The position numbers and the translations under genes are program-made. The notes below the pieces were generated by a model that searched no databases, had not been told where the DNA came from, and worked only from the letters and a program-made list of their open reading frames with translations. Shown piece after piece: positions 42,409-51,684 of a stretch of 64,000 nucleotides of DNA. The stretch covers positions 3,968,001 through 4,032,000 of the forward strand of contig NZ_CP080378.1 of NCBI RefSeq assembly GCF_019443445.1, read 5' to 3'. The stretch comes from Massilia sp. PAMC28688. Lineage in GTDB: Bacteria; Pseudomonadota; Gammaproteobacteria; Burkholderiales; Burkholderiaceae_D. Every line of letters starts with the position of its first letter. Position 1 is the stretch's first letter.

Positions 42409-43365
42409 ATGAGACTCATCGACGGACACACCCACGTGGCATCGACCCATTTCATTCCCACCGAATTCATGGATGGGATTGTCGATAACATGATGGAACA
42501 GATGCACCTGTCGCCCGTGCCCGTGGCGCGCGAGCGCGCCATGGCGCGTTTGCTGGCGGGCTACCAGGATCATGACGCGGACATCCAGGTGCGCGAAATG
42601 GACAAGCTGGGCATCGAAAAATCGGTGCTGCTACTGCCTGATTTCACCTATGCGCTCAAGGGCAACGCGTATACCGTGGACGAGATGTTCGCCCGCCACT
42701 GGCACATCCTGCAGCGCCATCCCGGCCGCTTCGAGGTGTTCGCCGGGGTTGATCCGCGCTGGGGGCGCGACGGCCTGTCCACGTTCCAGCGGGGGGTGGA
42801 GCAGTATGGCTTCCGCGGCCTGAAGCTGTATCCGCCGTGCGGCTACCAGGCCGACGACCCGGCCCTCACGCCATTCTACGAGTATTGCCAGGAACATCAC
42901 CTACCGGTGCTGCTGCATACAGGCCCCACCTCGCCCGTGCTGGCGTTCGGCCCGGCCGTGCCGATGCACGTGGACGGACCGGCCCGCAGGTATACCAACA
43001 TCAGCTTCATCCTGGCGCACGGGGCTGTCAATTACCAGGAAGAATGCGTCAACCTGTGCCGTTACCGGCCGAATGTGTACCTGGACCTGAGCGGGGCCCA
43101 GTGGAGCGCCGCCAATCTCCTCCACCTGGCCGATTTTCTCAAGCTGTTTTCGAACGGAATCAACCACAAGATCATCTTCGGCACCGATTGGCCCATCAAT
43201 AAATATCACCTGAACAGCACGATGATCGACCTGCTGCGCAGCGAAGACCAGGGCCGCACCCGGGTACCGGCGCGCGAGGCGCAGCTGATCCTGGCTGGCA
43301 ATATCGAACGCATCCTAGCGAAGGTCCGGGTGGCACGCCCCGCGGCCGACGGCGCGGCGGCGTGA
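42409..43365 (+). CDS. Amidohydrolase-superfamily (ACMSD-like) metal hydrolase
   Basis: 318 aa from ATG 42409. Metal motif DGHTH at residues 5-9, then LLLPDFTYAL, LKLYPPCGYQ, LLHTGPTSP, FILAHGA and the Asp in FGTDWP, the usual order of amidohydrolase_2 TIM barrels. Members hydrolyse amides or decarboxylate. Inside this NRPS operon it may trim or prepare a precursor residue. The longer frame from 42352 would overlap the hairpin and lacks a ribosome site. Confidence 0.85.
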   Translation: MRLIDGHTHVASTHFIPTEFMDGIVDNMMEQMHLSPVPVARERAMARLLAGYQDHDADIQVREMDKLGIEKSVLLLPDFTYALKGNAYTVDEMFARHWHILQRHPGRFEVFAGVDPRWGRDGLSTFQRGVEQYGFRGLKLYPPCGYQADDPALTPFYEYCQEHHLPVLLHTGPTSPVLAFGPAVPMHVDGPARRYTNISFILAHGAVNYQEECVNLCRYRPNVYLDLSGAQWSAANLLHLADFLKLFSNGINHKIIFGTDWPINKYHLNSTMIDLLRSEDQGRTRVPAREAQLILAGNIERILAKVRVARPAADGAAA

Positions 43366-43417
43366 TGCTTGCGCCCGCACAGACTGGCTTTACCCAACAT
43401 TCATGAGGAGTAGCAAC

Positions 43418-44947
43418 TTGCCCGATTTACCTGAACCCACCGCCCGCGCCAGCTGTGCCGACCTGATTGCCCTGTTGCGCACCAACGCGCAGCGCAGCAT
43501 CACCTATTACAGCGGCAAGACCGCGCACGAGGTCAGCTTCGGCCAGCTGCACCGGCAGGTCAACGATGCCATTGCCGTGCTACAGGACTACGGCGTGGCC
43601 GCGGGAGACCGGGTAGGGGTGGTGGCGGCCAACGGCCAGGCCGCCCTGTTGATCGATTTGGCGCTGCTGGGCGCGCACTGCACCGTGGTGCAGCTGCCCG
43701 AGCGCGCGGTAGCCGCCACGCTGGCCATGGTCGGCCCCGACAACCTGGACTACCTGATCGTCGAGAGTGATAGCCACGACAGTGGCGCCATGGCACAGTT
43801 CGAGCCGGCCGGACAGGTCGCGGGCCTGGCACTGTACGGCCGCGCCGGCTTGTGCACGCAGCCTGCGTCGCCCAAGCTGATGGGCGCTCCGGCCCTGATT
43901 TTTTCCTCGGGCACGTCCGGCAAGATCAAGCAGATCGTCGTCAACCCCGTCGGTGTGCTGCATAACGCCACCGTGTTTTTCAGCGCCTTCGCGCCGCGGC
44001 CCGACGACCGTTTCATGATCTTCCTGCCGCTCTCGAACTACCAGCAGAAACTGCTGATATACGGCTGCATTTTGTACGGGATTAGCATCTGCCTGACCGA
44101 CACGCGCCATGTGATGGCGGCCCTGCGAAACTGCCCCAGCACCCTGTTCCTGGCGCCGCCCATTTTCTATGAATCGGCCTGGCAACTGGCCGGCGCAGGC
44201 GCCGCGGACGCGGCGCACAAAGCGACCAGCCTGCGGGCGTTCTTCGGCGGCGCCATGCGCATCATGTGGTCAGGCATGGCGCCGATCGCCCCGGCCATCC
44301 TGGAAGACTACAAGTGCGCCCAGGTTCCCCTGTACGAAGCGTACGGCATGACCGAATATGGCCCCATTTCCAGCAACCTGCCGGGCCGCAACGTGATCGG
44401 TTCGGTCGGGCGGCCGCTGGCCGAGGGCAGCGTGCAGATTTCCGAGGCCGGCGAAATCATCCTGCGCCCGGACACCGCGCTGACCACCGGCTACCTCGCC
44501 GAGCACCCCGACGACGAGCGCGCCGTGTACACGGAAGAGGGCGCCATTGCCACGGGCGACCTGGGCTATTTCGACGATCAGGGCTATCTGTTTATCCAGG
44601 GCCGCAAGAAGGAGCTGTTGATCACCTCGGCCGGCTACAAGATTCACCCGCAGTCGGTGGAGCAGGCCTTTCGCGACCTCGATTTTGTCCTGCACGCGGT
44701 GCTGATGGGAAACGGCAAACCATATTTGGGCTTGCTGCTCATCGTCGTGGCGCTCGACGACGCGCTACGCGCCCGGGTCAATGCGCGGGTGGCTCGGCTC
44801 AACGCCGACGAGTGCAAGCTGTTTCCCATCAAACGGCTGCTGATTCGGACAGGAAATTTTACCTGCGAGAACGGCATGCTGACCCGGAACATGAAGCTGA
44901 ACCGCACCGCGATTGCCCGTACCTACGAACAGGAACTGTTTTGCTAG
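43418..44947 (+). CDS. Free-standing adenylate-forming ligase
   Basis: 509 aa from TTG 43418. AGGAG at 43406-43410 sits seven bases before this TTG but inside the frame if the ATG at 43403 is used, so TTG is preferred. ANL-superfamily motifs: A3 FSSGTSGKIKQIVV with Gln where Gly is usual, A5 YGMTEYGP, A7 ATGDLGYFDDQGYL, A8 GRKKELLI, and a C-terminal GML..NMKLNR containing the catalytic Lys. It is the only free ligase in the cluster and thus a candidate to load the carrier protein at 40157 and, through it, the A-less module of NRPS3. It could equally activate a fatty acid. Confidence 0.85.
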   Translation: MPDLPEPTARASCADLIALLRTNAQRSITYYSGKTAHEVSFGQLHRQVNDAIAVLQDYGVAAGDRVGVVAANGQAALLIDLALLGAHCTVVQLPERAVAATLAMVGPDNLDYLIVESDSHDSGAMAQFEPAGQVAGLALYGRAGLCTQPASPKLMGAPALIFSSGTSGKIKQIVVNPVGVLHNATVFFSAFAPRPDDRFMIFLPLSNYQQKLLIYGCILYGISICLTDTRHVMAALRNCPSTLFLAPPIFYESAWQLAGAGAADAAHKATSLRAFFGGAMRIMWSGMAPIAPAILEDYKCAQVPLYEAYGMTEYGPISSNLPGRNVIGSVGRPLAEGSVQISEAGEIILRPDTALTTGYLAEHPDDERAVYTEEGAIATGDLGYFDDQGYLFIQGRKKELLITSAGYKIHPQSVEQAFRDLDFVLHAVLMGNGKPYLGLLLIVVALDDALRARVNARVARLNADECKLFPIKRLLIRTGNFTCENGMLTRNMKLNRTAIARTYEQELFC

Positions 44948-44987
44948 CCTGCGCGGCCACCCGCTCTCATCCCCGACCGACGACTTT

Positions 44988-46235
44988 ATGAATCATCACT
45001 TTTTTCTCGCATTGATAGGATTTATCGCGCTGCCGACGCTGTTGAGCAGACTATGCCGGATCGATAAAATCTTTCCACTTGTGTTCGTGCAACTGATTGT
45101 CGGGCTGCTCATGCAATCGAGCGGCGCCCTGGCTTGGCTGGCCCGGCACGACATGAACCTGACCACGGGCCCACTGGCCGATTCGCTCAACGGCTTGGGC
45201 TGGCTGGGCATTTGCCTGCTGATTGCGCTGACCGGGTCCGAGTCGGCGCCCCGGGGGGGGGACGGCAAGGCCTGGCAGTTCATTCCCGTGAGCGTGGTGG
45301 GCTTTTCCGGCACCTGCCTGATCGGCAGCGCAGTCGGCTACGCGCTGGCGCTGCGCTATCCGAGCCTGCTGGGACCGAATGCCGACATTGGCTTGTTCTC
45401 GTTTGCCATCGGGCTGGCCCTGTCGGTGACGGCCTTGCCGGTGCTCGTGTCGATTTTGCGCGAGACGGGCCTGGCCGGCAGCACCATCGGCAACCTGGCC
45501 ACCAACAGCGCCATGCTCGACGACCTGTGGATGTGGGTGGGCCTAGCGGTGATCTTGTCGCTATCGAACGGCAGCGGCGCCCATCCGGCCGGGCTGCTGG
45601 CGGCGCTGGCGCTGTACCTAGTGGTGATGATCGGGCCGGTGCGCTACCTGCTGCGCCGCTGGTGCTTGGCCGCCGCGGGACGCAGTGCCAGCGACAGGAT
45701 CATCGTAGCCGTGTCGCTTGTGTTCCTGTCGGCCGTGTGCACCGACTACATCGGCTTGCATCCGATGCTGGGCACCTTCGTAGCCGGCGCCATCCTGCCG
45801 CGCGAAGTGCTGGCGGACTGGCGCGATTCGCTGCTGCACTTCAGCCATATCATGCTGCTGCCGTTCTTCTTCATCATGACCGGGCTGCGCCTGAGCATCG
45901 AGGTGCAGGGGCAGTCGCTGATCGAGCTCACCCTGATTGTCACGGCAGCTGCCGTGTTGAGCAAGTTTTTCAGCATCAGTGCGGTCGCCCGCGTGCTGGG
46001 TCATTCGTGGCGCAGCAGCTTCGCGCTGGGCAGCCTGATGCAATGCAAGGGCCTGATGGAGCTGGTCGCCATTAACATCCTGCTCGATGGCGGCATCATT
46101 TCCGGCCCCATCTTCTCGGCGCTGGCAATCATGGCATTGCTGAGCACCTTGATCACGGCCCCGCTGATGAAAGGAATGCTGGGCGCGCCGGCACCGGTCG
46201 CGCCGCTGTCGGGCGTGCCGGCGCAGACTCCCTAA
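44988..46235 (+). CDS. Na+/H+ (CPA2-type) antiporter
   Basis: 415 aa with about 12 hydrophobic segments. ALSVTALPVLVSILRE and NSAMLDDLWMW match the conserved helices of Na_H_Exchanger-family antiporters, with an Asp-Asp in helix 5. ATG 44988 is preceded by weak purines. It lies in the operon after the ligase. Cation or product-linked transport or self-resistance is possible; substrate unknown. Confidence 0.88.
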   Translation: MNHHFFLALIGFIALPTLLSRLCRIDKIFPLVFVQLIVGLLMQSSGALAWLARHDMNLTTGPLADSLNGLGWLGICLLIALTGSESAPRGGDGKAWQFIPVSVVGFSGTCLIGSAVGYALALRYPSLLGPNADIGLFSFAIGLALSVTALPVLVSILRETGLAGSTIGNLATNSAMLDDLWMWVGLAVILSLSNGSGAHPAGLLAALALYLVVMIGPVRYLLRRWCLAAAGRSASDRIIVAVSLVFLSAVCTDYIGLHPMLGTFVAGAILPREVLADWRDSLLHFSHIMLLPFFFIMTGLRLSIEVQGQSLIELTLIVTAAAVLSKFFSISAVARVLGHSWRSSFALGSLMQCKGLMELVAINILLDGGIISGPIFSALAIMALLSTLITAPLMKGMLGAPAPVAPLSGVPAQTP

Positions 46236-46310
46236 GCCCATGCCGCTCGCCCATCCCCGGATTGAGACCTTGTTTCCGATTTTTTATTTGCGCTACTTCG
46301 AGGGCCCGCT

Positions 46311-47588
46311 ATGCCACTGACATTACCCACCGGAGCTACCCGTTCCGGTATTTGCGCCACGGTCGGTCTGCCGCTTGCACGCAGCGTGCTGGCACTGCAC
46401 GACCTGACCGACCTGGACTGCATGGAGAGATCGCGCCAGGCGCGGCATGCCGACCTTTTTCTCAACTTCGACATGCTCACCTCGTGCAACCTGCGCGATT
46501 TCGCCCGCGTCAGCCTGTACCTGAAGGCCAACGGCGACGCCCTCTGTGAAGCCGAACCGCTGCGCCTGATCGTGCAGGCGCTGGGCCACTGGGCCAGTTT
46601 CGACTATCCGGCGGCGCGGCGAGATTTTGTCGCTCACATTGCCCGCTACGACTGTGACGTGCTGGCAATCTTCATGCTGCACATGCTGGATTTCTGCACC
46701 GGCCGCACGGTCGAGCTCATTGACGTGCTCGACCGCGCCGACGAGCGGGCGCTGGCCGAGGGCGGCCTGTACCCGTATTATCTGGCCATCAAATCATTTG
46801 TGCTGTGCGAACGGGGCGACTATGACAGCGCGCTCGAGCATGGCCTGGCCTCGTTCGGGCTGGAACGCGACAATATCTACGCGGTGCATGCCGTCATCCA
46901 CGCGTACCACGAGCTGAAGGACGATGCCAGCATCATCGCCTTTCTGCGCGAGCACGAGCATGGCTGGATCGACAACCCCGGAATGCGCATGCACGTCTAC
47001 TGGCACAAGGCGATCGCCGAGCTGGGCCAAGGGCAGCCGAGCCGCGCGCGCGCCTCGTTCGACCACTTCGCATCGATGCGAGCTTGCTCGCAAGCAGATC
47101 AGGACCTGGACATTGTGGGTTTTCTGTGGCGTCACAAGATGGCCTATCTGAACGATCACCGTTACGATGCGCTGTGGCGACAACTGGCGGATCGCTGGAC
47201 CGGTTGCATCGGCGCGTCGATCTCGTACTTTCACGACTTGCACGCGGCGCTGTGTTTCTGCGCCGCCAACAAGCCTTTCCTGATCAAGAAAATGATCTAC
47301 CGCAGCGATGGGGTAGGGGTGCCTTACGACGCGCACCAAGTGGGCGTGGCCATCCTGAGGGCGGTTTATCACTACTCGGCGGGCAATTACGCCGAGACCG
47401 TTTCTATCTTGGAATCGACGCTGGCGCAGTGGCCCAAGATCGGCGGCAGCGGCGCCCAGCGCGAGCTGCTGTCGTTGACACTCCGCGATGCACTGTTACG
47501 CTGCCGTACCGCCTCGCCCAAGGTACACCAGCCCGCGCCGGCGCTGAGCCACCACGCAATCACGGCCGTCACCGGCCTGACTTACTGA
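46311..47588 (+). CDS. TTC38-like helical-repeat protein
   Basis: 425 aa, all-helical. YAVHAVIHAYHELKDDASII, then HGWIDNPGMRMHVYWHKAIAELGQG, resemble the tetratricopeptide repeat protein 38 family, often found near natural-product genes in bacteria. No catalytic motif is seen. Operon position between the antiporter and the DUF1737/PPTase genes. Confidence 0.7.
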   Translation: MPLTLPTGATRSGICATVGLPLARSVLALHDLTDLDCMERSRQARHADLFLNFDMLTSCNLRDFARVSLYLKANGDALCEAEPLRLIVQALGHWASFDYPAARRDFVAHIARYDCDVLAIFMLHMLDFCTGRTVELIDVLDRADERALAEGGLYPYYLAIKSFVLCERGDYDSALEHGLASFGLERDNIYAVHAVIHAYHELKDDASIIAFLREHEHGWIDNPGMRMHVYWHKAIAELGQGQPSRARASFDHFASMRACSQADQDLDIVGFLWRHKMAYLNDHRYDALWRQLADRWTGCIGASISYFHDLHAALCFCAANKPFLIKKMIYRSDGVGVPYDAHQVGVAILRAVYHYSAGNYAETVSILESTLAQWPKIGGSGAQRELLSLTLRDALLRCRTASPKVHQPAPALSHHAITAVTGLTY

Positions 47589-47640
47589 TGTCCGGCATCT
47601 TGCCACGCATCGCCGACAAAGCCATGAGAAGGACACTGAC

Positions 47641-47868
47641 ATGATGGTAGCAACACCCGACAATCTTCCCGTCTACCGGCTGCTGACGGGACCGGACGAC
47701 GCCGGATTCTGCGAGCGCGTCAGCGCGGTGCTGGCGCAAGGCTATGTCTTGCACGGCGGCCCGGCGGCGACGTTCGACGGCGCCCGGGTGATCGTCGCGC
47801 AGGCCGTCATCTGGCCCCACGTGGTAGTGACGGCGCCGGGCTCGCCGGCGCAGGACAGACCGGCATGA
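47641..47868 (+). CDS. DUF1737 protein
   Basis: 75 aa. YRLLTGPDDAGFCERVSAVL, GYVLHGGPAATFDG and VIVAQAVIW match the DUF1737 family of small proteins. Function unknown. It sits 52 bp after the TTC38-like gene and 52 bp before the PPTase. Confidence 0.85.
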   Translation: MMVATPDNLPVYRLLTGPDDAGFCERVSAVLAQGYVLHGGPAATFDGARVIVAQAVIWPHVVVTAPGSPAQDRPA

Positions 47869-47920
47869 CCGAGCGCCAATCAAACGAGCCCCAATGGCCG
47901 ACCGTGGTGCCGGGCGGATT

Positions 47921-48673
47921 ATGAGCGGGCTGCACCCGGGCCGGGATGGGCGCGTTGTTGCTGCCCTCGCGCCTGCGTTGAACATCTACCTGGTGCCGCT
48001 CGAGGCCGACGGGTTTGCGCTGGAGCATTTCAACGAAGCCGGCATTACCCTCCCACCCCAGATTGTGCGCAGCGCCCCGATCCGGCAAATCGAATATTTT
48101 TACGGGCGGCTGGCGGCGCGAAGGGCGCTCGTGCAGCTGGGGCTACCCGATGCCCAGATCGGCACCGGCCCCATGCGCGAGCCGTTATGGCCGCGCGGCG
48201 TGACCGGCAGTATTTCCCACACCCGGTACCTGGCTGCCGCCATCGCTGCGCCGGCGTCCGCGCACGGCGCCATCGGCATTGATATGGAAACGGTCATCGG
48301 CCCGGCACTGCGCCCGGTGCTGATATCGACAGCAGTGTCGCCGGCCGAGATGGACTATCTGTCCGGGCTGCAGCTGGAGCACCCCATGGACTGTCTGCTG
48401 ACCTTGGTGTTTTCTGCCAAAGAAAGTTTTTTCAAAGCTGCGTTCCCGAAGGTCCGGCGCTATTTCGACTTCGATGCTGTGGAGCTGCGCGCGTTCGACG
48501 GCGCGGCCCGTACACTGACGTTCGAAGTGCGTGAAGAGCTGTGCAATTGCTTGCGCGAGGGCGACGTCCGGGTGGTGTGTTACGACATGATCAACGCCGA
48601 CACGGTGTGTACCCATTGCATTTATGGATTCGAGCAGGAACTGCCGGTCGAACTGGTGTGGTGCCGGGTATGA
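47921..48673 (+). CDS. 4'-phosphopantetheinyl transferase (EntD/Sfp type)
   Basis: 250 aa from ATG 47921 (47894 also possible). The EntD-like N-terminus (YFYGRLAARRAL) is followed by SISHT (97-101), GIDME (119-123, Mg2+ ligands) and FSAKES (164-169). It transfers phosphopantetheine from CoA to carrier-protein Ser residues and should activate the five NRPS PCPs and the free carrier. It is probably the last gene of the biosynthetic operon; its stop overlaps the start of a lower-GC lipoprotein gene. Confidence 0.93.
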   Translation: MSGLHPGRDGRVVAALAPALNIYLVPLEADGFALEHFNEAGITLPPQIVRSAPIRQIEYFYGRLAARRALVQLGLPDAQIGTGPMREPLWPRGVTGSISHTRYLAAAIAAPASAHGAIGIDMETVIGPALRPVLISTAVSPAEMDYLSGLQLEHPMDCLLTLVFSAKESFFKAAFPKVRRYFDFDAVELRAFDGAARTLTFEVREELCNCLREGDVRVVCYDMINADTVCTHCIYGFEQELPVELVWCRV

Positions 48674-49335
48674 ATTTCCGACTTCGTCGCTTCGTTGTGT
48701 TAATTACTTTTACGATACTTACCGGCTGTGGGGGAGAGGGAGACGCGAAGCCCGCGAATACTGCGCCTACTGCTAACGCAGGGCCGGGACAATCTGTGGA
48801 TGCTGGCTCGGTCGTAACCCTGAGTGGCATTGCAAGCGTAGATACCGAAAAGCAGCCGCTCACGTACGCTTGGCAAATCGTCACTAAGCCTGAGGGTAGT
48901 CAGGCAACACTGTCCAACGCTAGCTTAGCGACTCCGACGATAACCGCAGATATCGCAGGAAACTACACAATTTCTTTGGTGGTCAACGATGGGCAGCTGA
49001 GTAGCACAGCGTCCAGTGTCGGCGTCAGTGCGAAAGTATCCAAAAATCAGTTTTTGACGTACATCGCGACGAAGACCTGCATCACCTCTCCGCGAATTTA
49101 CGTAATTGATCAACACATCGTCTTTGTAACCGGCAACACGGGGTGCTCTGATATTGAGCCCATCGCTGTTTTCGAAAGCATACCCGAGAAGCAGGTCTGT
49201 TTTGGTGCCACGTTCGCTCAAGGGCGCAGTTGTACGGACGCGAAGTACAATGATATTTTTATGACAGCTGCAGCTAACCGCTTGAACCCTAGTCTGGGCC
49301 TTACAGGACGAACCGTGGAACTCATTCACCCGTAA
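48670..49335 (+). CDS. PKD-type lipoprotein
   Basis: 221 aa. Lipobox LTGC with Cys20 after a short hydrophobic signal, then a PKD/REJ-like immunoglobulin fold (NTAPTANAGPGQSVDAGSVV, ending NDGQLSSTASS). A C-terminal 80-residue part contains four Cys and has no assigned domain. ATG 48670 overlaps the PPTase stop (ATGA), but codon use is clearly AT-richer than the NRPS operon, so it may come from a different source and be joined by chance. Confidence 0.8.
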   Translation: MNFRLRRFVVLITFTILTGCGGEGDAKPANTAPTANAGPGQSVDAGSVVTLSGIASVDTEKQPLTYAWQIVTKPEGSQATLSNASLATPTITADIAGNYTISLVVNDGQLSSTASSVGVSAKVSKNQFLTYIATKTCITSPRIYVIDQHIVFVTGNTGCSDIEPIAVFESIPEKQVCFGATFAQGRSCTDAKYNDIFMTAAANRLNPSLGLTGRTVELIHP

Positions 49336-49821
49336 AGGCGGTTATTGGAATGAATTCGCGCCGATGTCTGGGAAATTCCTAGAGCTTCTCAAGCTGTCGG
49401 GCCGCCATCGCTCCATGTTGTGGATCAGCGTTTAGCCTGTCTCGTCGGCATGCAGGCAACTTCGCTCCCTGAGCAATTCGGCCAGCCGGTCCACTAGGGG
49501 CTGGGAGGCCACGCCGACACGCCCGATCCACTAGCGGCCATGCCGCCGTCAATTATTGCCAGCGGGACCGGGGCTGCCATGCCGTCACCGTCCCGTAAGG
49601 TAGGTAGGGTCGTACACCTCCGGGGGCTCGGGTAGGATGCAACCGGTTCGTCTGAAGGTTCTTTTAACTAGAGTTCTCGCCGCCAGGGCCGAGGACATAT
49701 GTCCGGCACAGCCGTTTGCGCTTCGAAGGCCTCGCTACGGTCATCACCGCTGCTCGTCAAATTCTCCGCCGCACGGCCTAGAGTAACATCATGTCCTCGC
49801 CGTCGGGCTACTAGGGACCAT
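49336..49821. other. Intergenic region, nothing recognised
   Basis: No frame with a domain or a good start on either strand. Base composition is mixed and the region looks like decayed sequence at the end of the NRPS island. Confidence 0.4.
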
Positions 49822-50567
49822 TTAGCCCACCTTATCGGCAGTATCGCAGGTGTAGGCCACGCTAAATCCATACTCAGCTTTGAGCTCGGGGCAATCCCAG
49901 TAAAGAGTCTGATCCGTGCGGTGATTGAAGTGCAGCGTCTTGTCACGTTTGTCGGCAATCACGCGTGCAATGGCGCTGCGATCTGGATGGCCAAAACGAT
50001 CTCCGTTCGATGAAAAAAGTAAATGCGAGCACTCGACATTGTTAAGCAGTTTTTCCGTAACATTGCCCTTGCTTCCGTGGTGAGGAAGTTTGAAAACGTT
50101 CAGTTTATGGGGGGAGCGTTCCTCCAGTCGCGTCAGCGAGTCCATCAGGACTGCCGGAAACGCGTCGGCACTAAAAAGTCCTCGCCATTCGCCCACCGCA
50201 GCGATGAATGCAATACTGCTGCCATTAGCCGGAGCGGCGTCCAATTGGGGATTGATAGCCAGCGACGTCGCAATGGCGAGGTCGTCCCCAAGTAAGTCAT
50301 CCGCGACTTCGACATGCGCGTACGGTTCGCCTAGGTCGTCATCATTCTCCAGTCCGGCCGGGGTGCACTCGCAGGGCCATTCCAAGGCGAACCGCTGGAG
50401 TTGTACCGGGCCTGGAGAGAGTAGGGTAATGGACAAGCATCCGAATGAATAGCTGGGCAAGCTTTTTTCGCCAGGAACGGAAACGGCATCTCCATTGAAG
50501 CTCGCATTCCATACCTCCGTAAGGTCGTCACTGCTGAGCAGGCTCGTTACAGCGCTCCAACGTAACT
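49822..50567 (-). pseudogene. 5'-truncated ComEC-like metallo-beta-lactamase-fold protein
   Basis: The open frame runs from just after a stop at about 50568 and has no ATG near its start; the first residues (QLRWSAVTSLLSSDD) already belong to the middle of the domain. It keeps VFKLPHHGSKGN and HLLFSSNGDRFGHPD, the C-terminal metal-site region of ComEC/Rec2-type hydrolases. The HxHxDH half that binds the first metal is missing. Probably a gene fragment left by rearrangement. Confidence 0.7.
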
Positions 50568-50988
50568 GTTAGCACAACCTACCCCAATGGTAGCAAACGG
50601 GCCGTTTCGATATCGCGTGCAGGCGTTACGTCGTCAAAATGCGAGTCCGGTGAACGTGCGAAATTTACGTCGTCCACATCTTGCAGCCGAAGCTATCGAC
50701 ATACCCGTGTCGCCGATGATGTGGTAACTCAGTTTGACCCGGGGTGGTCCATTTTGGACGAGAATCGGTCATCCATGACCTGTCTATAGGTCAATTGAGG
50801 AGTAAGCCTGGGTCAAGATGGTGTTGGCACCACGCGTACCGGAAGCCCACCGCCTGCTCATCAATGACCTCTGCGGCCTGGATCCTAATGCTCAACTAAT
50901 AGTTCGCGACTGAAAAAGGCCGTTGAGCCGGCGCGCGCCTTTGGGTCGACGCATTGGGCGCGGAACTAGCGCCCAGGATCGACCAGCC
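50568..50988. other. Intergenic region, nothing recognised
   Basis: About 420 bp between the truncated hydrolase and the YkgJ-type gene. No ORF, RNA gene or clear repeat seen. Confidence 0.4.
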
Positions 50989-51684
50989 CTAGCTTTGCAC
51001 TGCGACCTGATCTGCGACTGTTAAGAATGCGGACTGCTTGCGATTCCAACGCGCGCGACAATTAGGATCCGTTAGCGCCTCGAGTAACGCGGCGTGGTAT
51101 TCGTATTGATTTCGATCAAACCCTTTGACCCTGTGATAGTCGCTGTGAAGCATTTCCATGCCCCGCGATACGACTGTGCGATGGATATCCACCTGCGACG
51201 GCTCCGTCGTTCGGGGATTCTTGAACGCGCGCTCACAAATTCCACGGTCCGCGGAATGGTGGCGCCGGCAAGCTAAGGGGCGCATGCTGTAAATGCTGCA
51301 GCTGCCCTCCTGGAGGAAGCTGCAGGCAATATTCATGGTTCTATGGCGATCTTTTCCGAGGCCTTTTACCGCCATAACGTATTTGCGCACCGACGAAATC
51401 AGGGCCTCACGTTTCGCGTAGGACCACGTCTGAACTTCGTCGACGATTCCAAATACCTCTAGGGGCGTAACATAAACGTGATAATGGCAACAAAAGTCGC
51501 AGCCATTGCCACAGGCGACCTTGGCTGTTGATCCGCTCGCCAGGGTGTCGATCCGTTTATAAATTGGAATTAGCTTGCGGCGTGCAGGACCCTTCGCAAG
51601 GTTGTCATACGTATGACACACCAGTTTCATCTCCGATTGGGCGAGTTGTACTGCAGCGCGAACGAGCTGTTCAGGAAGGTCCAC
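50989..51684 (-). CDS. YkgJ-family cysteine-cluster protein
   Basis: 231 aa. CGNGCDFCCHYHVYVTPLE and the later CSFLQEGSCSIYSMRPLACR provide the eight-Cys pattern of the YkgJ/Fli B-type CxxCxxCC family, which probably binds metal (Zn or Fe-S). Role unknown; members are often found near restriction or toxin genes. Lower-GC codon use suggests acquisition. Confidence 0.82.
   Translation of the reverse strand: MDLPEQLVRAAVQLAQSEMKLVCHTYDNLAKGPARRKLIPIYKRIDTLASGSTAKVACGNGCDFCCHYHVYVTPLEVFGIVDEVQTWSYAKREALISSVRKYVMAVKGLGKDRHRTMNIACSFLQEGSCSIYSMRPLACRRHHSADRGICERAFKNPRTTEPSQVDIHRTVVSRGMEMLHSDYHRVKGFDRNQYEYHAALLEALTDPNCRARWNRKQSAFLTVADQVAVQS

Noticed and set aside
47894..47920. Upstream ATG for the PPTase
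   Set aside because: Adds nine residues without a ribosome site; ATG 47921 is as good or better. Undecided but minor.
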